NCBI RefSeq assembly: GCF_013761175.1 | Contig: NZ_JACDUR010000006.1 | Location: forward strand, 678,328 to 742,327 | Reading direction: 5' to 3' | Source: Nonomuraea soli | GTDB lineage: Bacteria; Actinomycetota; Actinomycetes; Streptosporangiales; Streptosporangiaceae | DNA length: 64,000 bases | Shown: piece by piece, positions 42,981 through 51,765 of the stretch | Position numbering within the stretch: position 1 is the stretch's first letter | How the letters are laid out: each line of letters starts with the position of its first letter | Translations under genes and position numbers: made by a program | Notes under the pieces: model-generated | Told to the model about the DNA's origin: nothing | Seen by the model: only the letters and a program-made list of their open reading frames with translations | Database searches by the model: none

Positions 42981-44396
42981 TCAGGACCGCGCCAGCGTGT
43001 GGGCGATCTCCGCGGTCGCCTCGTGGAGCCGCCGGTAGAGCCGGTAGCGCTCGTCGTAGGACGCCGCCGGGTCCGGGCGGATCGTGGTAGCGACCGGGTT
43101 CCACCCTCCGGTGTCGATGCCGAGGGCCTGCGCGGCCAGCATGGCGTCGCCGTACGCCGCCCCGATCGTGTGGGCGGGCAGGTCCTGGGGCAGTCCGAGC
43201 ACGTCGGAGACGATCTGCGCCCACAGCCCGCCCCGCGTGCCGCCGCCCACCGCGACGAGCCGGCGCGGCGCGGGCATGACCTCCAGGTTGTGGCGGACCG
43301 CGAACGCCGTGGCCTCCAGGGCGGCGCGGTAGAGGTGGCCGCGCCCGTGACGCAGGGTCAGGCCGATCAGGACGCCGCGCGCGTCGGGGTCGAACAGGGG
43401 GGTGCGCTCGCCCGCGAAGTACGGCAGCATCAGCAGCCCCTCGCAGCCGGGCGGGACCGCCGCGGCCTCGGCGGTGAGCTCGGCGAACCCCGTTCCGGTC
43501 AGGTCGCTCAGCCACGAGGTGACCGCGCCGGAGGTGGCGGTGCCCGCGGCCAGGTTGAAGGTGCCGGGCGTCAGCCCCACCGTGCCCCACAGGTGCGGGC
43601 TCGTGGCGCGGGAGGCGAGCACCTGCACGATGAACATCGTCGTGCCGTACATCAGCATGACGTCGCCGGGCTCGCGCACGCCCGCGCTGTGCGCCTCGGC
43701 CCAGGCGTCGATGGTCCCGGCCAGCACCGGAAGGCCCTCGGGGAGCCCGGTCCTGGCGGCGGCGCCGGCCGTGACCGTGCCCGCGACCTCGCCGCTCCAC
43801 AGCAGGCGCGGCAGTTCGAGCCCGGGGGCGATCTCGGCGGCCCAGTCCTCGATCCACCGGTGCGGCTCGTAGAGCGGGGCGCACTGGCTGGCCGAGTGGT
43901 GGTCGAGCACGTAGGCGCCGGTCAGCTCGTGCACGATCCACGAGTGCGCCATGAACAGCCGCCTGGTGCGCGCCCACGTGTCGGGCTCGTGCTCGCGCAG
44001 CCACTCCAGCTTGGGCCCGACCGCCTGGGAGGTCAGCGGCGAGCCGCAACGTTGCAGGATCTCGAGGTATCGGCGGTTCTGCGCCTCGATCTGCTCGGTG
44101 GCGCGGGTGTCGACGCCGTACAGGATGGCCGGCCGCAGCGGCGTGCCGTCGGCGGTGGCCGGCAGCACGCACGGCCCGATGCCGCTGACGGCGACCGCGG
44201 CGAGGCCGGGACGGCCCAGCTCGGCGACGATGTGCGCGAAGTCGCGCCACCAGACCTGCTCCGCGTCGTGCTCGAACCAGCCGGGCCCGGGCGTGGAGGT
44301 GCGGTGCTCGCGGGTGGCCGTGGCCAGCACGGCACCGTCGGGGGAGAGCAGGACCCCCTTGGAGCTGGAGGTGCCGATGTCGACGCCGAGCAGCAT
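42981..44396 (-). CDS. FGGY-family carbohydrate kinase, probable ribulokinase
   Basis: A 471-residue sugar kinase. It shows the N-terminal phosphate-binding loop GVDIGTSSSKGVLL, the catalytic-base region LAGTIDAWAEAHSAG, a second LMYGTTMFIV, and the adenosine motif VAVGGGTRGGLWAQIVSDVLG. By sequence it resembles xylulokinase-type FGGY kinases. Because it directly follows the isomerase with no gap, the natural substrate is the ketose the isomerase makes, D-ribulose if the locus handles D-arabinose. The product would be D-ribulose 5-phosphate. The substrate is inferred from context. Confidence 0.88.
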   Translation of the reverse strand: MLLGVDIGTSSSKGVLLSPDGAVLATATREHRTSTPGPGWFEHDAEQVWWRDFAHIVAELGRPGLAAVAVSGIGPCVLPATADGTPLRPAILYGVDTRATEQIEAQNRRYLEILQRCGSPLTSQAVGPKLEWLREHEPDTWARTRRLFMAHSWIVHELTGAYVLDHHSASQCAPLYEPHRWIEDWAAEIAPGLELPRLLWSGEVAGTVTAGAAARTGLPEGLPVLAGTIDAWAEAHSAGVREPGDVMLMYGTTMFIVQVLASRATSPHLWGTVGLTPGTFNLAAGTATSGAVTSWLSDLTGTGFAELTAEAAAVPPGCEGLLMLPYFAGERTPLFDPDARGVLIGLTLRHGRGHLYRAALEATAFAVRHNLEVMPAPRRLVAVGGGTRGGLWAQIVSDVLGLPQDLPAHTIGAAYGDAMLAAQALGIDTGGWNPVATTIRPDPAASYDERYRLYRRLHEATAEIAHTLARS

Positions 44397-45800
44397 CTAC
44401 AGCGCCTCGAAGTCCACGTCGAGCTGGAGGCAGACCGCCTGCAGCTCGGCCAGGTGGTCGCCGGGCACGGCGTGGATGTGGTTGGCGCCGAAGCGCTCCA
44501 GGAAGGTGGTCGCGGGGGTGTGCAGCCGGGTGAAGGCGTGCGGCCACTCGAAGGTCGACTGGCGGGCCATGGCCTCGTTGGTGGCGTCGTCGTAGAGCTC
44601 GAAGGCGCCGCGCGCCACGTGCATGCGGTAGCGGCCCTCCCTGCGGGTCAGCCGGGCGAAGGTGGCCTCGCCGGGCGCCGCCAGGTGGTGGACGCTGGCC
44701 CCGCCGGCGGGGAAGAAGAAGACCTCGGGGTAGAAGTGGGTCCTGGCCAGGTTCTCGGCCGGGTCGTCAGAGCGGGCTGCGTACCAGGTGGCGTGCTGGC
44801 CGGAGTTGCACAGGTCCCACACGTCACGGTCGGCGTGGTAGTGACGCACGTCGGCGAAGAGCACCGGGTCGCCGCTGAGCAGCTTGAGGATCTGCATGGT
44901 CAGCGCGCCGTCCATGTCGGCCTCGGTGGCGCACACGTGCGTCTCCTTCCGGCCCTCCCAGTCGTAGGGGTCGTTGAGGAACGCCTCGGCCACGTCCATC
45001 GTGCAGAAGTGGGTGGTCAGCTCGGGCTGGCCCTTGATGCCGGAGAAGTCGAGGTTCCACTCGTCGATGAGCTCGCGCATCGCGTAGTAGGCGCGGATCT
45101 GCCGCTCGAAGAGCTCGGGGGTGAGCTGCCTGCCGTCGTAGTGCACGTTGCCGTGCCGCTCCAGCCACTCGCGGGCCTGCTTGACCCGGGTGGAGTCGGC
45201 GTTGTCGCTGCGCCGGACGATCTCCCACTGGTCGATCTCCTCGACGTCGACCCCGAACTGGCGCATCCACTGGTCGGTGTTGGCGACGGCGGTGTTCATG
45301 CCCATCGGCCGGCCGCCGATGCGGCCGAAGGTGGAACCGCGCAGTCCCTGGACGGCGCGCGCCGCGCGGACCTGGGTGAGCACCCGGCCGAGCACCGCGG
45401 GGTCGGTGATGTCGCCCCAGGCGCGCGAGTGGCGGCGGCCGATCTGGTCGAGCGCGCCGCCCCCGGCGAGCATGCCCACCATGCCGGGCTGGGCCGGGTC
45501 GATGTTGGCCATCAGCAGCAGCGGGCCCGTGGTGGCCTCCGCGGCGAGCATCGTGAAGTGCGGGAAGGCCCAGACGGCGTAGTTGAAGACGGTGAGGTCG
45601 GGCCGCCGGTCGGCCACCCAGCGGGCCTGGCTGGTGGCCAGCTCGTTGGTCCAGACGATCTCGGGGGCGACGACGACCTCGTGGCCCGCGCGGCGTAACT
45701 CCTGCGCGAGCGTGGCCGTCGCCTGATCGATGTGCTCCACCAGGTCCCGGGCGACGTAGTCGCGCCCGTCCGACATGTTCAGCAGTCCGATTCGTGCCAC
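44397..45800 (-). CDS. L-fucose/L-arabinose isomerase family protein, probable D-arabinose isomerase
   Basis: A 467-residue sugar isomerase of the fucose/arabinose isomerase superfamily: SDGRDYVARDLVEHI at the N-terminus, GRIGGRPMGMNTA, SGIKGQPELTTHFCTMDVAEAFLN, CATEADMDGALTMQILKLLSG, and a C-terminal HHLAAPGEATFARLTRREGRYRMHVA. These Glu/Asp/His-rich motifs supply the metal ligands. Fucose isomerases also convert D-arabinose to D-ribulose. In a locus with three D-arabinan hydrolase families, this is the expected reaction. The GTG start has GGAG upstream. It is controlled by the LacI operator at 45813-45839. Confidence 0.85.
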   Translation of the reverse strand: MARIGLLNMSDGRDYVARDLVEHIDQATATLAQELRRAGHEVVVAPEIVWTNELATSQARWVADRRPDLTVFNYAVWAFPHFTMLAAEATTGPLLLMANIDPAQPGMVGMLAGGGALDQIGRRHSRAWGDITDPAVLGRVLTQVRAARAVQGLRGSTFGRIGGRPMGMNTAVANTDQWMRQFGVDVEEIDQWEIVRRSDNADSTRVKQAREWLERHGNVHYDGRQLTPELFERQIRAYYAMRELIDEWNLDFSGIKGQPELTTHFCTMDVAEAFLNDPYDWEGRKETHVCATEADMDGALTMQILKLLSGDPVLFADVRHYHADRDVWDLCNSGQHATWYAARSDDPAENLARTHFYPEVFFFPAGGASVHHLAAPGEATFARLTRREGRYRMHVARGAFELYDDATNEAMARQSTFEWPHAFTRLHTPATTFLERFGANHIHAVPGDHLAELQAVCLQLDVDFEAL

Positions 45801-45812
45801 GAGAGCTCCTTG

Positions 45813-45839
45813 AGAAATCGGTTGCTAGAAATCGATTTC
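45813..45839. promoter_or_regulatory. LacI-type operator pair between isomerase and lacI genes
   Basis: GAAATCGATTTC (45828-45839) is a perfect palindrome, and GAAATCGGTTGC (45813-45824) is a second, degenerate copy 15 bp away. They sit in the 88-bp divergent region between the isomerase and the LacI gene, so both units can be repressed. Confidence 0.75.
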
Positions 45840-45888
45840 CGATAAAGTAGGCTCCCGGTGGCATGGTGTCAATGGCACGCTTGGAGGC

Positions 45889-46872
45889 GTGGTGTCGAGA
45901 ATCACGATCAAGGATGTGGCCGAGCTGGCGGACGTCTCGCCCGCCACGGTCTCCCGGGTTCTCAACCACGGCCCCACCGTCGCCGAGGACCTGCGCGACC
46001 GGGTCATGGCCGCGATCCGCCAGCTCGGCTACCGCCCCAACAGCCAGGCCCGCTTCCTGCGCACCCGTGCGACCACCGTGCTCGGGCTGATCATCTCCGA
46101 CATCACCAACCCGTTCTTCACCTCGATGGTCCGCGGCGCCGAGGACGCCGCGAGCAAGGCGGGCTACTCCGTCGTGCTCGCCAACACCGACGAGGACCTC
46201 GACAAGGAGCGGCGCTACATCGAGGTCGCCGCCGCCGAGAACATGGCCGGCGTCATCCTGTCGCCCGCCTCGGCCACCCGCACCTCCATCGAGCTGCTGC
46301 TCGAACGCGGCGTCCCCGTGGTCACCGTCGACCGCCGCCTGCAGACCGCCAAGGTCGACCGGGTCGGCGTCAACAACGTGCGCGCCGCCCAGGAGGCGGT
46401 CATCCGCCTGGTCGACCAGGGCTGCCGCCGCATCGGCTTCATCGCCGGTCCCGCCGAGGTCACCACCGCCGCCGACCGCCTGTCCGGCTACAAGCACGGG
46501 CTGCGCGCCTCCGGGCTGCCCTTCTCCCGCGAGCTGGTCGTGCGCGGCGACTACCGCATCGAGGGCGGCCGCGCCGCCGCCGCGACCCTGATGCGGCTCG
46601 ACCCCCGGCCCGACGCCCTGTTCGTCTCCAACAACCTGATGACGCTCGGGGCCGTGATGACCCTGCGCGACCTCGGGCTGAGCTACCCCTCCGACATCAA
46701 GCTCGCCGCCTTCGACGACATGAGCTGGACTCTCGGGCTGAGTGACACGATGACGCTCATCTCGCAGCCGACCTACGAGATCGGCCGCCAGGCCTGCGAA
46801 CTCCTGCTGCGCAGGATCGCCGGCGAACGTTTCCCTCCCCGCCATGTCGTGCTGGGCGCCACTCTCGACTGA
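45889..46872 (+). CDS. LacI-family transcriptional repressor
   Basis: A 327-residue LacI protein. The N-terminal HTH ITIKDVAELADVSPATVSRVLNH is followed by the hinge LGYRPNSQARFLRTRAT and a periplasmic-binding-type effector domain (GLIISDITNPFFTSMVRGAE, then FVSNNLMTLGAVMTLRDLG). GTG-GTG marks the start, with GGAGG just upstream. Its palindromic operator lies before its own gene, before the isomerase, before the GH183 gene and before the GH172 operon, so it governs the whole locus. The effector is probably D-arabinose or an arabino-oligosaccharide. Confidence 0.9.
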   Translation: MVSRITIKDVAELADVSPATVSRVLNHGPTVAEDLRDRVMAAIRQLGYRPNSQARFLRTRATTVLGLIISDITNPFFTSMVRGAEDAASKAGYSVVLANTDEDLDKERRYIEVAAAENMAGVILSPASATRTSIELLLERGVPVVTVDRRLQTAKVDRVGVNNVRAAQEAVIRLVDQGCRRIGFIAGPAEVTTAADRLSGYKHGLRASGLPFSRELVVRGDYRIEGGRAAAATLMRLDPRPDALFVSNNLMTLGAVMTLRDLGLSYPSDIKLAAFDDMSWTLGLSDTMTLISQPTYEIGRQACELLLRRIAGERFPPRHVVLGATLD

Positions 46873-46919
46873 GCCCGCTTCCGTCTTGACGGGAGTCGCC
46901 ACTGCTCCGAGAATGCGGA

Positions 46920-46931
46920 GAAATCGATTTC
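46920..46931. promoter_or_regulatory. LacI-type operator upstream of the GH183 gene
   Basis: GAAATCGATTTC is identical to 45828-45839 and lies 18 bp before the GH183 ATG. Confidence 0.75.
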
Positions 46932-46949
46932 CGGAAGAGGTGCCGGACG

Positions 46950-48443
46950 ATGAAATCCGCAGCGCGCTTATCGGGAGCGCTTCTCATGACCACCGCCCTG
47001 CTGACCGTCACGTACGAGGCAGGCGCCTCCACCGCCAGATCCCCGGCGGTGGTGGTGAGCAAGATGACCGGCCCCGACTCCGTGAGCTCCACCGCCACCC
47101 GGTGGAAGGTGAAGGCGACGGACCTGGGCGTCATGTGGGACAACGGGGCCGGCGAGATCCTCGCCGCCTTCGGCGACACCTTCGGTGACACCTGGGCCCC
47201 TCCGGGGGCCAACGGCAACGACTGGCGCAGCCAGGTGCTGCTCAGAAGCCGCGACCGCAGCCTGTCCGACGGCATGTCGTTCGACAGCGCCGCCACCGAC
47301 ACCCCGGGCCACGCCAAGGAGCTCATCCCCAGCAGGAAGATCGACGGCGACGAGATCACCGTGATCCCCACGGCCGGCGTGTCCGTCGGATCGCGGCAGT
47401 ACCTGGCCTACATGTCGGTCAGGCACTGGGGACCGCCCGGACAGTGGGACACCAACTACGCCGGCATCGCCTACTCCGACGACAACGGCCAGAACTGGAC
47501 GACCGCCGGCACCCCGCGATGGGACAACCCCACGGGCGGCGACCACTTCCAGATGGCGGCCATGGCCAGGCGCGACGGCTTCGTCTACCTGTACGGCACG
47601 CCGAACGGCCGCAACGGCGCCGCCTACCTGGCCAGGGTGCCCGAGGACCAGATCCTGGTGAAGTCCTCCTACCGCTACTGGACCGGCAGCGCCTGGCAGC
47701 AGGGCCAGGACACCCTGGCCGTCCCCATCGTGCAGGCCCCGGTCGCCGAGCTGTCGGTGCAGTTCAACGCCTACACCGACAGGTGGCTGATGACCTACCT
47801 GATGGGCGAGGACCTGGTCCTGCGCTCGGCCGCGGCGCCCACCGGGCCGTGGAGCGCGCCGCGGGTCGTGGCGAGCTTCGCCGACTATCCGGGCCTGTAC
47901 GGCGGCTTCATGCATCCCTGGTCGAGCGGGCCCGACCTGTATCTGGCGTTGTCGGAGTGGACGCCCTACAACGTCTACCTGATCAGGATCCAGCTCGACC
48001 GCAACGCGGCGATCGTCAACCCCAACCTGGTCACCGACCCGAGCTTCGAGCGCGACCAGGGCGCGTGGACGTGCACGGGCAACTGCGGCGTCGACAACGC
48101 CACCTGGAGCTTCACCGCCGACCACAACGGCTTCGTGCGCTACAACCGCGGCTGGCACGACCTGCACCAGAGTGTCGCCGTCAGCCCGAACACCGACTAC
48201 GTGCTGACCGGCTTCCTGCGCACCTCGGCCAACAACGACAACGGCTTCTTCGGCGTGCGCAACCCGGGCGGCGCGCCGATCAGGGAGGTCAACTTCCGCG
48301 CGATCGGTTCCTGGACCCGGTTCACGGTCGCCTTCAACAGCGGGAACCGCAGCTCGGTGCAGGTCTTCGCGGGGATCTGGACCGACAACGGCGACATGTG
48401 GCTGCAGGCCGACGACATCGCGATCGTCCGCGCCGCCCCTTGA
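46950..48443 (+). CDS. Secreted GH183 (DUF4185) endo-D-arabinanase with C-terminal carbohydrate-binding domain
   Basis: A 497-residue exported protein. A signal peptide (KSAARLSGALLMTTALLTVTYEAGA) leads into a DUF4185 beta-propeller of about 330 residues (TDLGVMWDNGAGEILAAFGDTFGD, YAGIAYSDDNGQNW, YGTPNGRNGAAYLARV, LSVQFNAYTDRWLMTYL). After NPNLVTDPSFERDQGAW a CBM4/9-like domain of about 130 residues follows. DUF4185 was reclassified as GH183, a family of endo-D-arabinofuranases acting on mycobacterial arabinogalactan and lipoarabinomannan. A GGAAGAGG ribosome site and a LacI operator lie upstream. It should cut the polymer outside the cell. Confidence 0.82.
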   Translation: MKSAARLSGALLMTTALLTVTYEAGASTARSPAVVVSKMTGPDSVSSTATRWKVKATDLGVMWDNGAGEILAAFGDTFGDTWAPPGANGNDWRSQVLLRSRDRSLSDGMSFDSAATDTPGHAKELIPSRKIDGDEITVIPTAGVSVGSRQYLAYMSVRHWGPPGQWDTNYAGIAYSDDNGQNWTTAGTPRWDNPTGGDHFQMAAMARRDGFVYLYGTPNGRNGAAYLARVPEDQILVKSSYRYWTGSAWQQGQDTLAVPIVQAPVAELSVQFNAYTDRWLMTYLMGEDLVLRSAAAPTGPWSAPRVVASFADYPGLYGGFMHPWSSGPDLYLALSEWTPYNVYLIRIQLDRNAAIVNPNLVTDPSFERDQGAWTCTGNCGVDNATWSFTADHNGFVRYNRGWHDLHQSVAVSPNTDYVLTGFLRTSANNDNGFFGVRNPGGAPIREVNFRAIGSWTRFTVAFNSGNRSSVQVFAGIWTDNGDMWLQADDIAIVRAAP

Positions 48444-48476
48444 CGACGCCGCCGGGGCAGGAGTAGGACCCGATCA

Positions 48477-48488
48477 GTAATCGATTTC
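48477..48488. promoter_or_regulatory. LacI-type operator upstream of the GH172 operon
   Basis: GTAATCGATTTC differs at one position from the GAAATCGATTTC palindrome. It lies 16 bp before the GH172 GTG, with GGAGG in between. Confidence 0.68.
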
Positions 48489-48504
48489 TCACAGGAGGCC
48501 CTCC

Positions 48505-49578
48505 GTGACCTATGGCCCCTTCGGCAGCAGCCTGCGCGACCTGCCCCGGCTGCGCACCCACCGCCGGCGCCGCGAATCCAGCTGGGACCGCACCGGCGGC
48601 AACGACGACCGCGTCACCGTCGAACCGGGACAGACCGTGACTCTGGCCGACATCCACGGCGCCGGATCGGTCAACCACATCTGGATGACGGTGGCCCCGC
48701 GCGACCCCGGCACGCCGGAGACGGCCGACCGCGACTTCCTGCGCAAGCTGGTGCTGCGCGTCTACTGGGACGACAGCGAGCACCCGAGCGTGCTGGTGCC
48801 GCTGGGCGACTTCTTCGGCGTCGGCCACGGCCGTACGGCCAACTTCGTCTCGGCGCCGCTGCAGATGAGCCCGCAGGACGGCAAGGCGTTCAACTGCTTC
48901 TTCCACATGCCCTTCGCCAGCCGCGCCCGCTTCGAGCTGACCAGCGAGTGCGACAGCGAGGTGCTGTGGTTCTACTACTACATCGACTACGACCAGTTCG
49001 AGGAACTGGGCGACGGCCTGGGACGCTTCCACGCCCGGTGGAACCGGCAGAGCCCCGCCGACGGCCTGCCGCAGGACGGGATGTCGAACTCCGAGTGGCT
49101 GTTCGGGGGAGTTAACCGCGACGGTGACGGCAACTACGTCATCCTCGAGGCCCAGGGGCGCGGCCACTACGTCGGCTGCGTGCTCAACGTCACGAACCTG
49201 CGCCGGACCAGCGACTGGAACTGGTACGGCGAGGGCGACGACATGATCTTCATCGACGGCGAGGCCTTCCCGCCGAGCCTGCACGGCACCGGCACCGAGG
49301 ACTACTTCAACACCGCCTGGTGCCCCAGCCAGCCGTACCACGCGCCGTACCACGGGCTCACCCTGCCCGGCGGCGAGAACTGGAGCGGGCAGATCTCCAT
49401 GTACCGCTTCCACGTCGAGGACCCGGTGCCCTTCACCACCTCGATCAGGGTGAGCATCGAGCACGGCCACGCCAACCGCCGCAGCGACGACCTGTCCTCG
49501 GTGGCCTATTGGTACCAGGAGCTGCCGCACCAGCCCTTCGGCCTGCCCGAGGTCAGCGCCCGGTTACCGATCTTCTGA
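48505..49578 (+). CDS. GH172 (DUF2961) exo-alpha-D-arabinofuranosidase-like enzyme, cytoplasmic
   Basis: A 357-residue DUF2961 protein with the conserved SWDRTGGNDDRV near the N-terminus, IHGAGSVNHIWMT and HGTGTEDYFNTAWC with the conserved Glu. Characterised GH172 enzymes act on fructofuranosides or on alpha-D-arabinofuranosides. The neighbouring GH183 and GH116 genes favour the latter. It lacks a signal peptide, so it should act on imported oligosaccharides. It opens an operon with importer genes and GH116. Confidence 0.82.
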   Translation: MTYGPFGSSLRDLPRLRTHRRRRESSWDRTGGNDDRVTVEPGQTVTLADIHGAGSVNHIWMTVAPRDPGTPETADRDFLRKLVLRVYWDDSEHPSVLVPLGDFFGVGHGRTANFVSAPLQMSPQDGKAFNCFFHMPFASRARFELTSECDSEVLWFYYYIDYDQFEELGDGLGRFHARWNRQSPADGLPQDGMSNSEWLFGGVNRDGDGNYVILEAQGRGHYVGCVLNVTNLRRTSDWNWYGEGDDMIFIDGEAFPPSLHGTGTEDYFNTAWCPSQPYHAPYHGLTLPGGENWSGQISMYRFHVEDPVPFTTSIRVSIEHGHANRRSDDLSSVAYWYQELPHQPFGLPEVSARLPIF

Positions 49579-49588
49579 AGGAGCTCAC

Positions 49589-50887
49589 GTGAAGACCTGG
49601 CCCATAGTCCTGACCCTCGTCCTGGTGGCAGGCTGCGGAGGCACCCCCACCCAGAAACCGGCCGGCAAGGCCGAGATCCAGCTGTGGCAGCAGAAGTTCA
49701 CCGACCAGGAGGACGCCTGGTACAAGAAGGCCGTCTCGGCCTTCAACGCCTCGCAGGACAAGGTCGTGCTCAAGCACACCATCGTCCCCGCCGACGCGTG
49801 GGAGCAGAAGATGAAGGCCGCCCAGGCCGCGGGCAAGGCGCCCGACATCTACACGCTCAACTACAACAAGGTGCCCGGCTTCGCCCGCACCGGCCAGATC
49901 CAGCCCCTCGACAAGCTCATCGCCGCCGACAGGTGGGCGGGGCTGCAGAAGGAGGTGCTCGGATCGGTGGAGTACAAGGGCGCCAAATACGCCTACCCCA
50001 TGCTGGTCGAGCCGTCGGCGGTGCTCTTCTACCGCAAGGACCTGTTCGCCAAGGCCGGACTCGACCCGAACCGGCCGCCCGCCACGTGGGACGAGCTCGT
50101 CCAGTACGGCAAGCGGCTGACCACCAAGGACGTGTCGGGCCTGGTGACCGCCGGAGTGGCGGTGGACATGGCGTGGTCGACCTGGGGCCTGCAGTGGAAC
50201 GCCGCCGGCCACCTGCCGATCAGCGACGACTGGTCGGCCCCCCAGGCCGCCGATCCCCAGTACAAGCAGCTGCTGCAGGCCTACCAGACCCTCTACAAGG
50301 AGGGCATCATGCCCAAGCAGCCGCTCGCCCCCTACGCCGACGCCAACCCCATGGGCCAGGGCAAGGCCGCGATGATGGTCTGCGGCTCCTGGGCGGCCGG
50401 CGTCCTGCTGTCGGACTACCCGAAGATGGTCGCCGACATCGCCGCCGCCCCGCTGCCCTCCTTCGACGGCGACGCCACCAAGCCGACCGCCACGCTGGGC
50501 GGCTGGACCCTGGTGGTCGACGCCAAGTCCAAGAGCCCGCAGCCGGCCGCCGACTTCGTCTCCTGGCTGCTGGCCGGCGACACCACGCTCCTGGTCGACT
50601 TCTTCAAGACCACCAGGTTCTCCAAGTACTCCCCGCGTGACGTGGTCGCCCAGGCGGTCAAGAACGACCCGGCCGCCGCCGAGAACGTATGGGCCAAGAC
50701 CATCGAGGACAAGATCGTCGCCTACGCCAAGCCGGAGCCGACCTACGACTTCGCCATCAGCCTGGCCTTCGGCAAGGCGATCGAGAAGGCGCTGCAGGGC
50801 AAGGACATCGACACCGCGCTGAGCGAGGCCGACGCCGAGATCAAGTCGGTCATCGCCAAGAACAACCTGGCGGGGCAGGGCTCGTGA
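49589..50887 (+). CDS. Sugar ABC transporter substrate-binding lipoprotein
   Basis: A 432-residue extracytoplasmic binding protein with signal peptide and lipobox LVAGC. The body is the cluster B/D type sugar-binding fold: IQLWQQKFTDQEDAWYKKAVSAFN, APDIYTLNYNKVPGFA, SAVLFYRKDLFAKAGLDPNRPPATWDELV. It is coupled (GTGA) to the first permease. By context the ligand is a D-arabino-oligosaccharide. Confidence 0.9.
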   Translation: MKTWPIVLTLVLVAGCGGTPTQKPAGKAEIQLWQQKFTDQEDAWYKKAVSAFNASQDKVVLKHTIVPADAWEQKMKAAQAAGKAPDIYTLNYNKVPGFARTGQIQPLDKLIAADRWAGLQKEVLGSVEYKGAKYAYPMLVEPSAVLFYRKDLFAKAGLDPNRPPATWDELVQYGKRLTTKDVSGLVTAGVAVDMAWSTWGLQWNAAGHLPISDDWSAPQAADPQYKQLLQAYQTLYKEGIMPKQPLAPYADANPMGQGKAAMMVCGSWAAGVLLSDYPKMVADIAAAPLPSFDGDATKPTATLGGWTLVVDAKSKSPQPAADFVSWLLAGDTTLLVDFFKTTRFSKYSPRDVVAQAVKNDPAAAENVWAKTIEDKIVAYAKPEPTYDFAISLAFGKAIEKALQGKDIDTALSEADAEIKSVIAKNNLAGQGS

Positions 50888-51765
50888 GAAGGAGACGTGA
50901 CACGGGGGTCGCGCTGCTCATGCTCGGCCCCCTGCTCGTCCTGCTCGGGATCTTCGTCCTCTGGCCGCTGCTGCACGCCGTCTGGATCAGCTTCTCCACC
51001 TGGAGCTTCTACGAGGCGCCCGTCTTCGTCGGGCTGGAGAACTACGTCAACGTCCTGACCGACGAGGAGTTCTCCGCCTCGGTCATGCGCGGCCTGGCCT
51101 TCTCGGCGATGGTGGTGCCGACGCAGGTGGTCATCGCGTTCGTCTTCGCCAACCTGGTCAAGTCGGTCAGCGGGCGGGTGGCCACCGTGCTGAAGGTGAC
51201 CATCTACATCCCGGTCGTGGTCTCCGAGGTGATCGCGGCGATCGTCTTCAGCCTCATCTACGCCTACAAGGGCGGGCTGCTCAACTGGTTCCTCGGGCTG
51301 CTCGGGGCGGGGGAGGACACCGCCTGGCTGGGTGAGACCGCGACGGCGCTGCCGGCCGTGGCCGTGCCCGCCATCTGGATCGGGACCGGCCTGGCCTCGC
51401 TGATCATGCTGGCCGGGCTGCTCGACATCCCCGAGGTCTACTACGAGTGCGCCTCCCTCGACGGGGCGGGCGCCTGGACGAAGATGACGAGGATCACGCT
51501 GCCGCTGATGAAGAACATCATCCTGTTCCTGCTGGTCACCGGCTTCGCCGCGTCGCTGCAGTTCCTCGTCGTGCCGCTGGTGATGACCCAGGGCGGGCCG
51601 CTCGACTCCACGATGCTGCCCAACCTGTTCATCTTCCGCCACTTCACCAACGACCTGTACGTGGGCTACTCGATCGCCGCCGCGCTGCTGCTCTTCGTGG
51701 TGCTGGGGGCGATCTCGGCGATCATCTTCCGGCTGGTGCGGTCGGAGAAGGCGGTGGACGGCTGA
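50884..51765 (+). CDS. Sugar ABC transporter permease (MalF-like)
   Basis: A 293-residue CUT1-family permease with six transmembrane helices and the cytoplasmic EAA loop YYECASLDGAGAWTKMTRITLPLM. The GTG start overlaps the binding-protein stop; earlier in-frame starts lie inside that gene. TGATG links it to the next permease. Confidence 0.9.
   Translation: MRRRRDTGVALLMLGPLLVLLGIFVLWPLLHAVWISFSTWSFYEAPVFVGLENYVNVLTDEEFSASVMRGLAFSAMVVPTQVVIAFVFANLVKSVSGRVATVLKVTIYIPVVVSEVIAAIVFSLIYAYKGGLLNWFLGLLGAGEDTAWLGETATALPAVAVPAIWIGTGLASLIMLAGLLDIPEVYYECASLDGAGAWTKMTRITLPLMKNIILFLLVTGFAASLQFLVVPLVMTQGGPLDSTMLPNLFIFRHFTNDLYVGYSIAAALLLFVVLGAISAIIFRLVRSEKAVDG

Noticed and set aside
42963..45698. 911-codon open frame antisense to the kinase and isomerase
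   Set aside because: It is a GC-bias shadow: low-complexity Gly/Val/Arg/His composition and no recognisable domain, opposite two clear enzyme genes.
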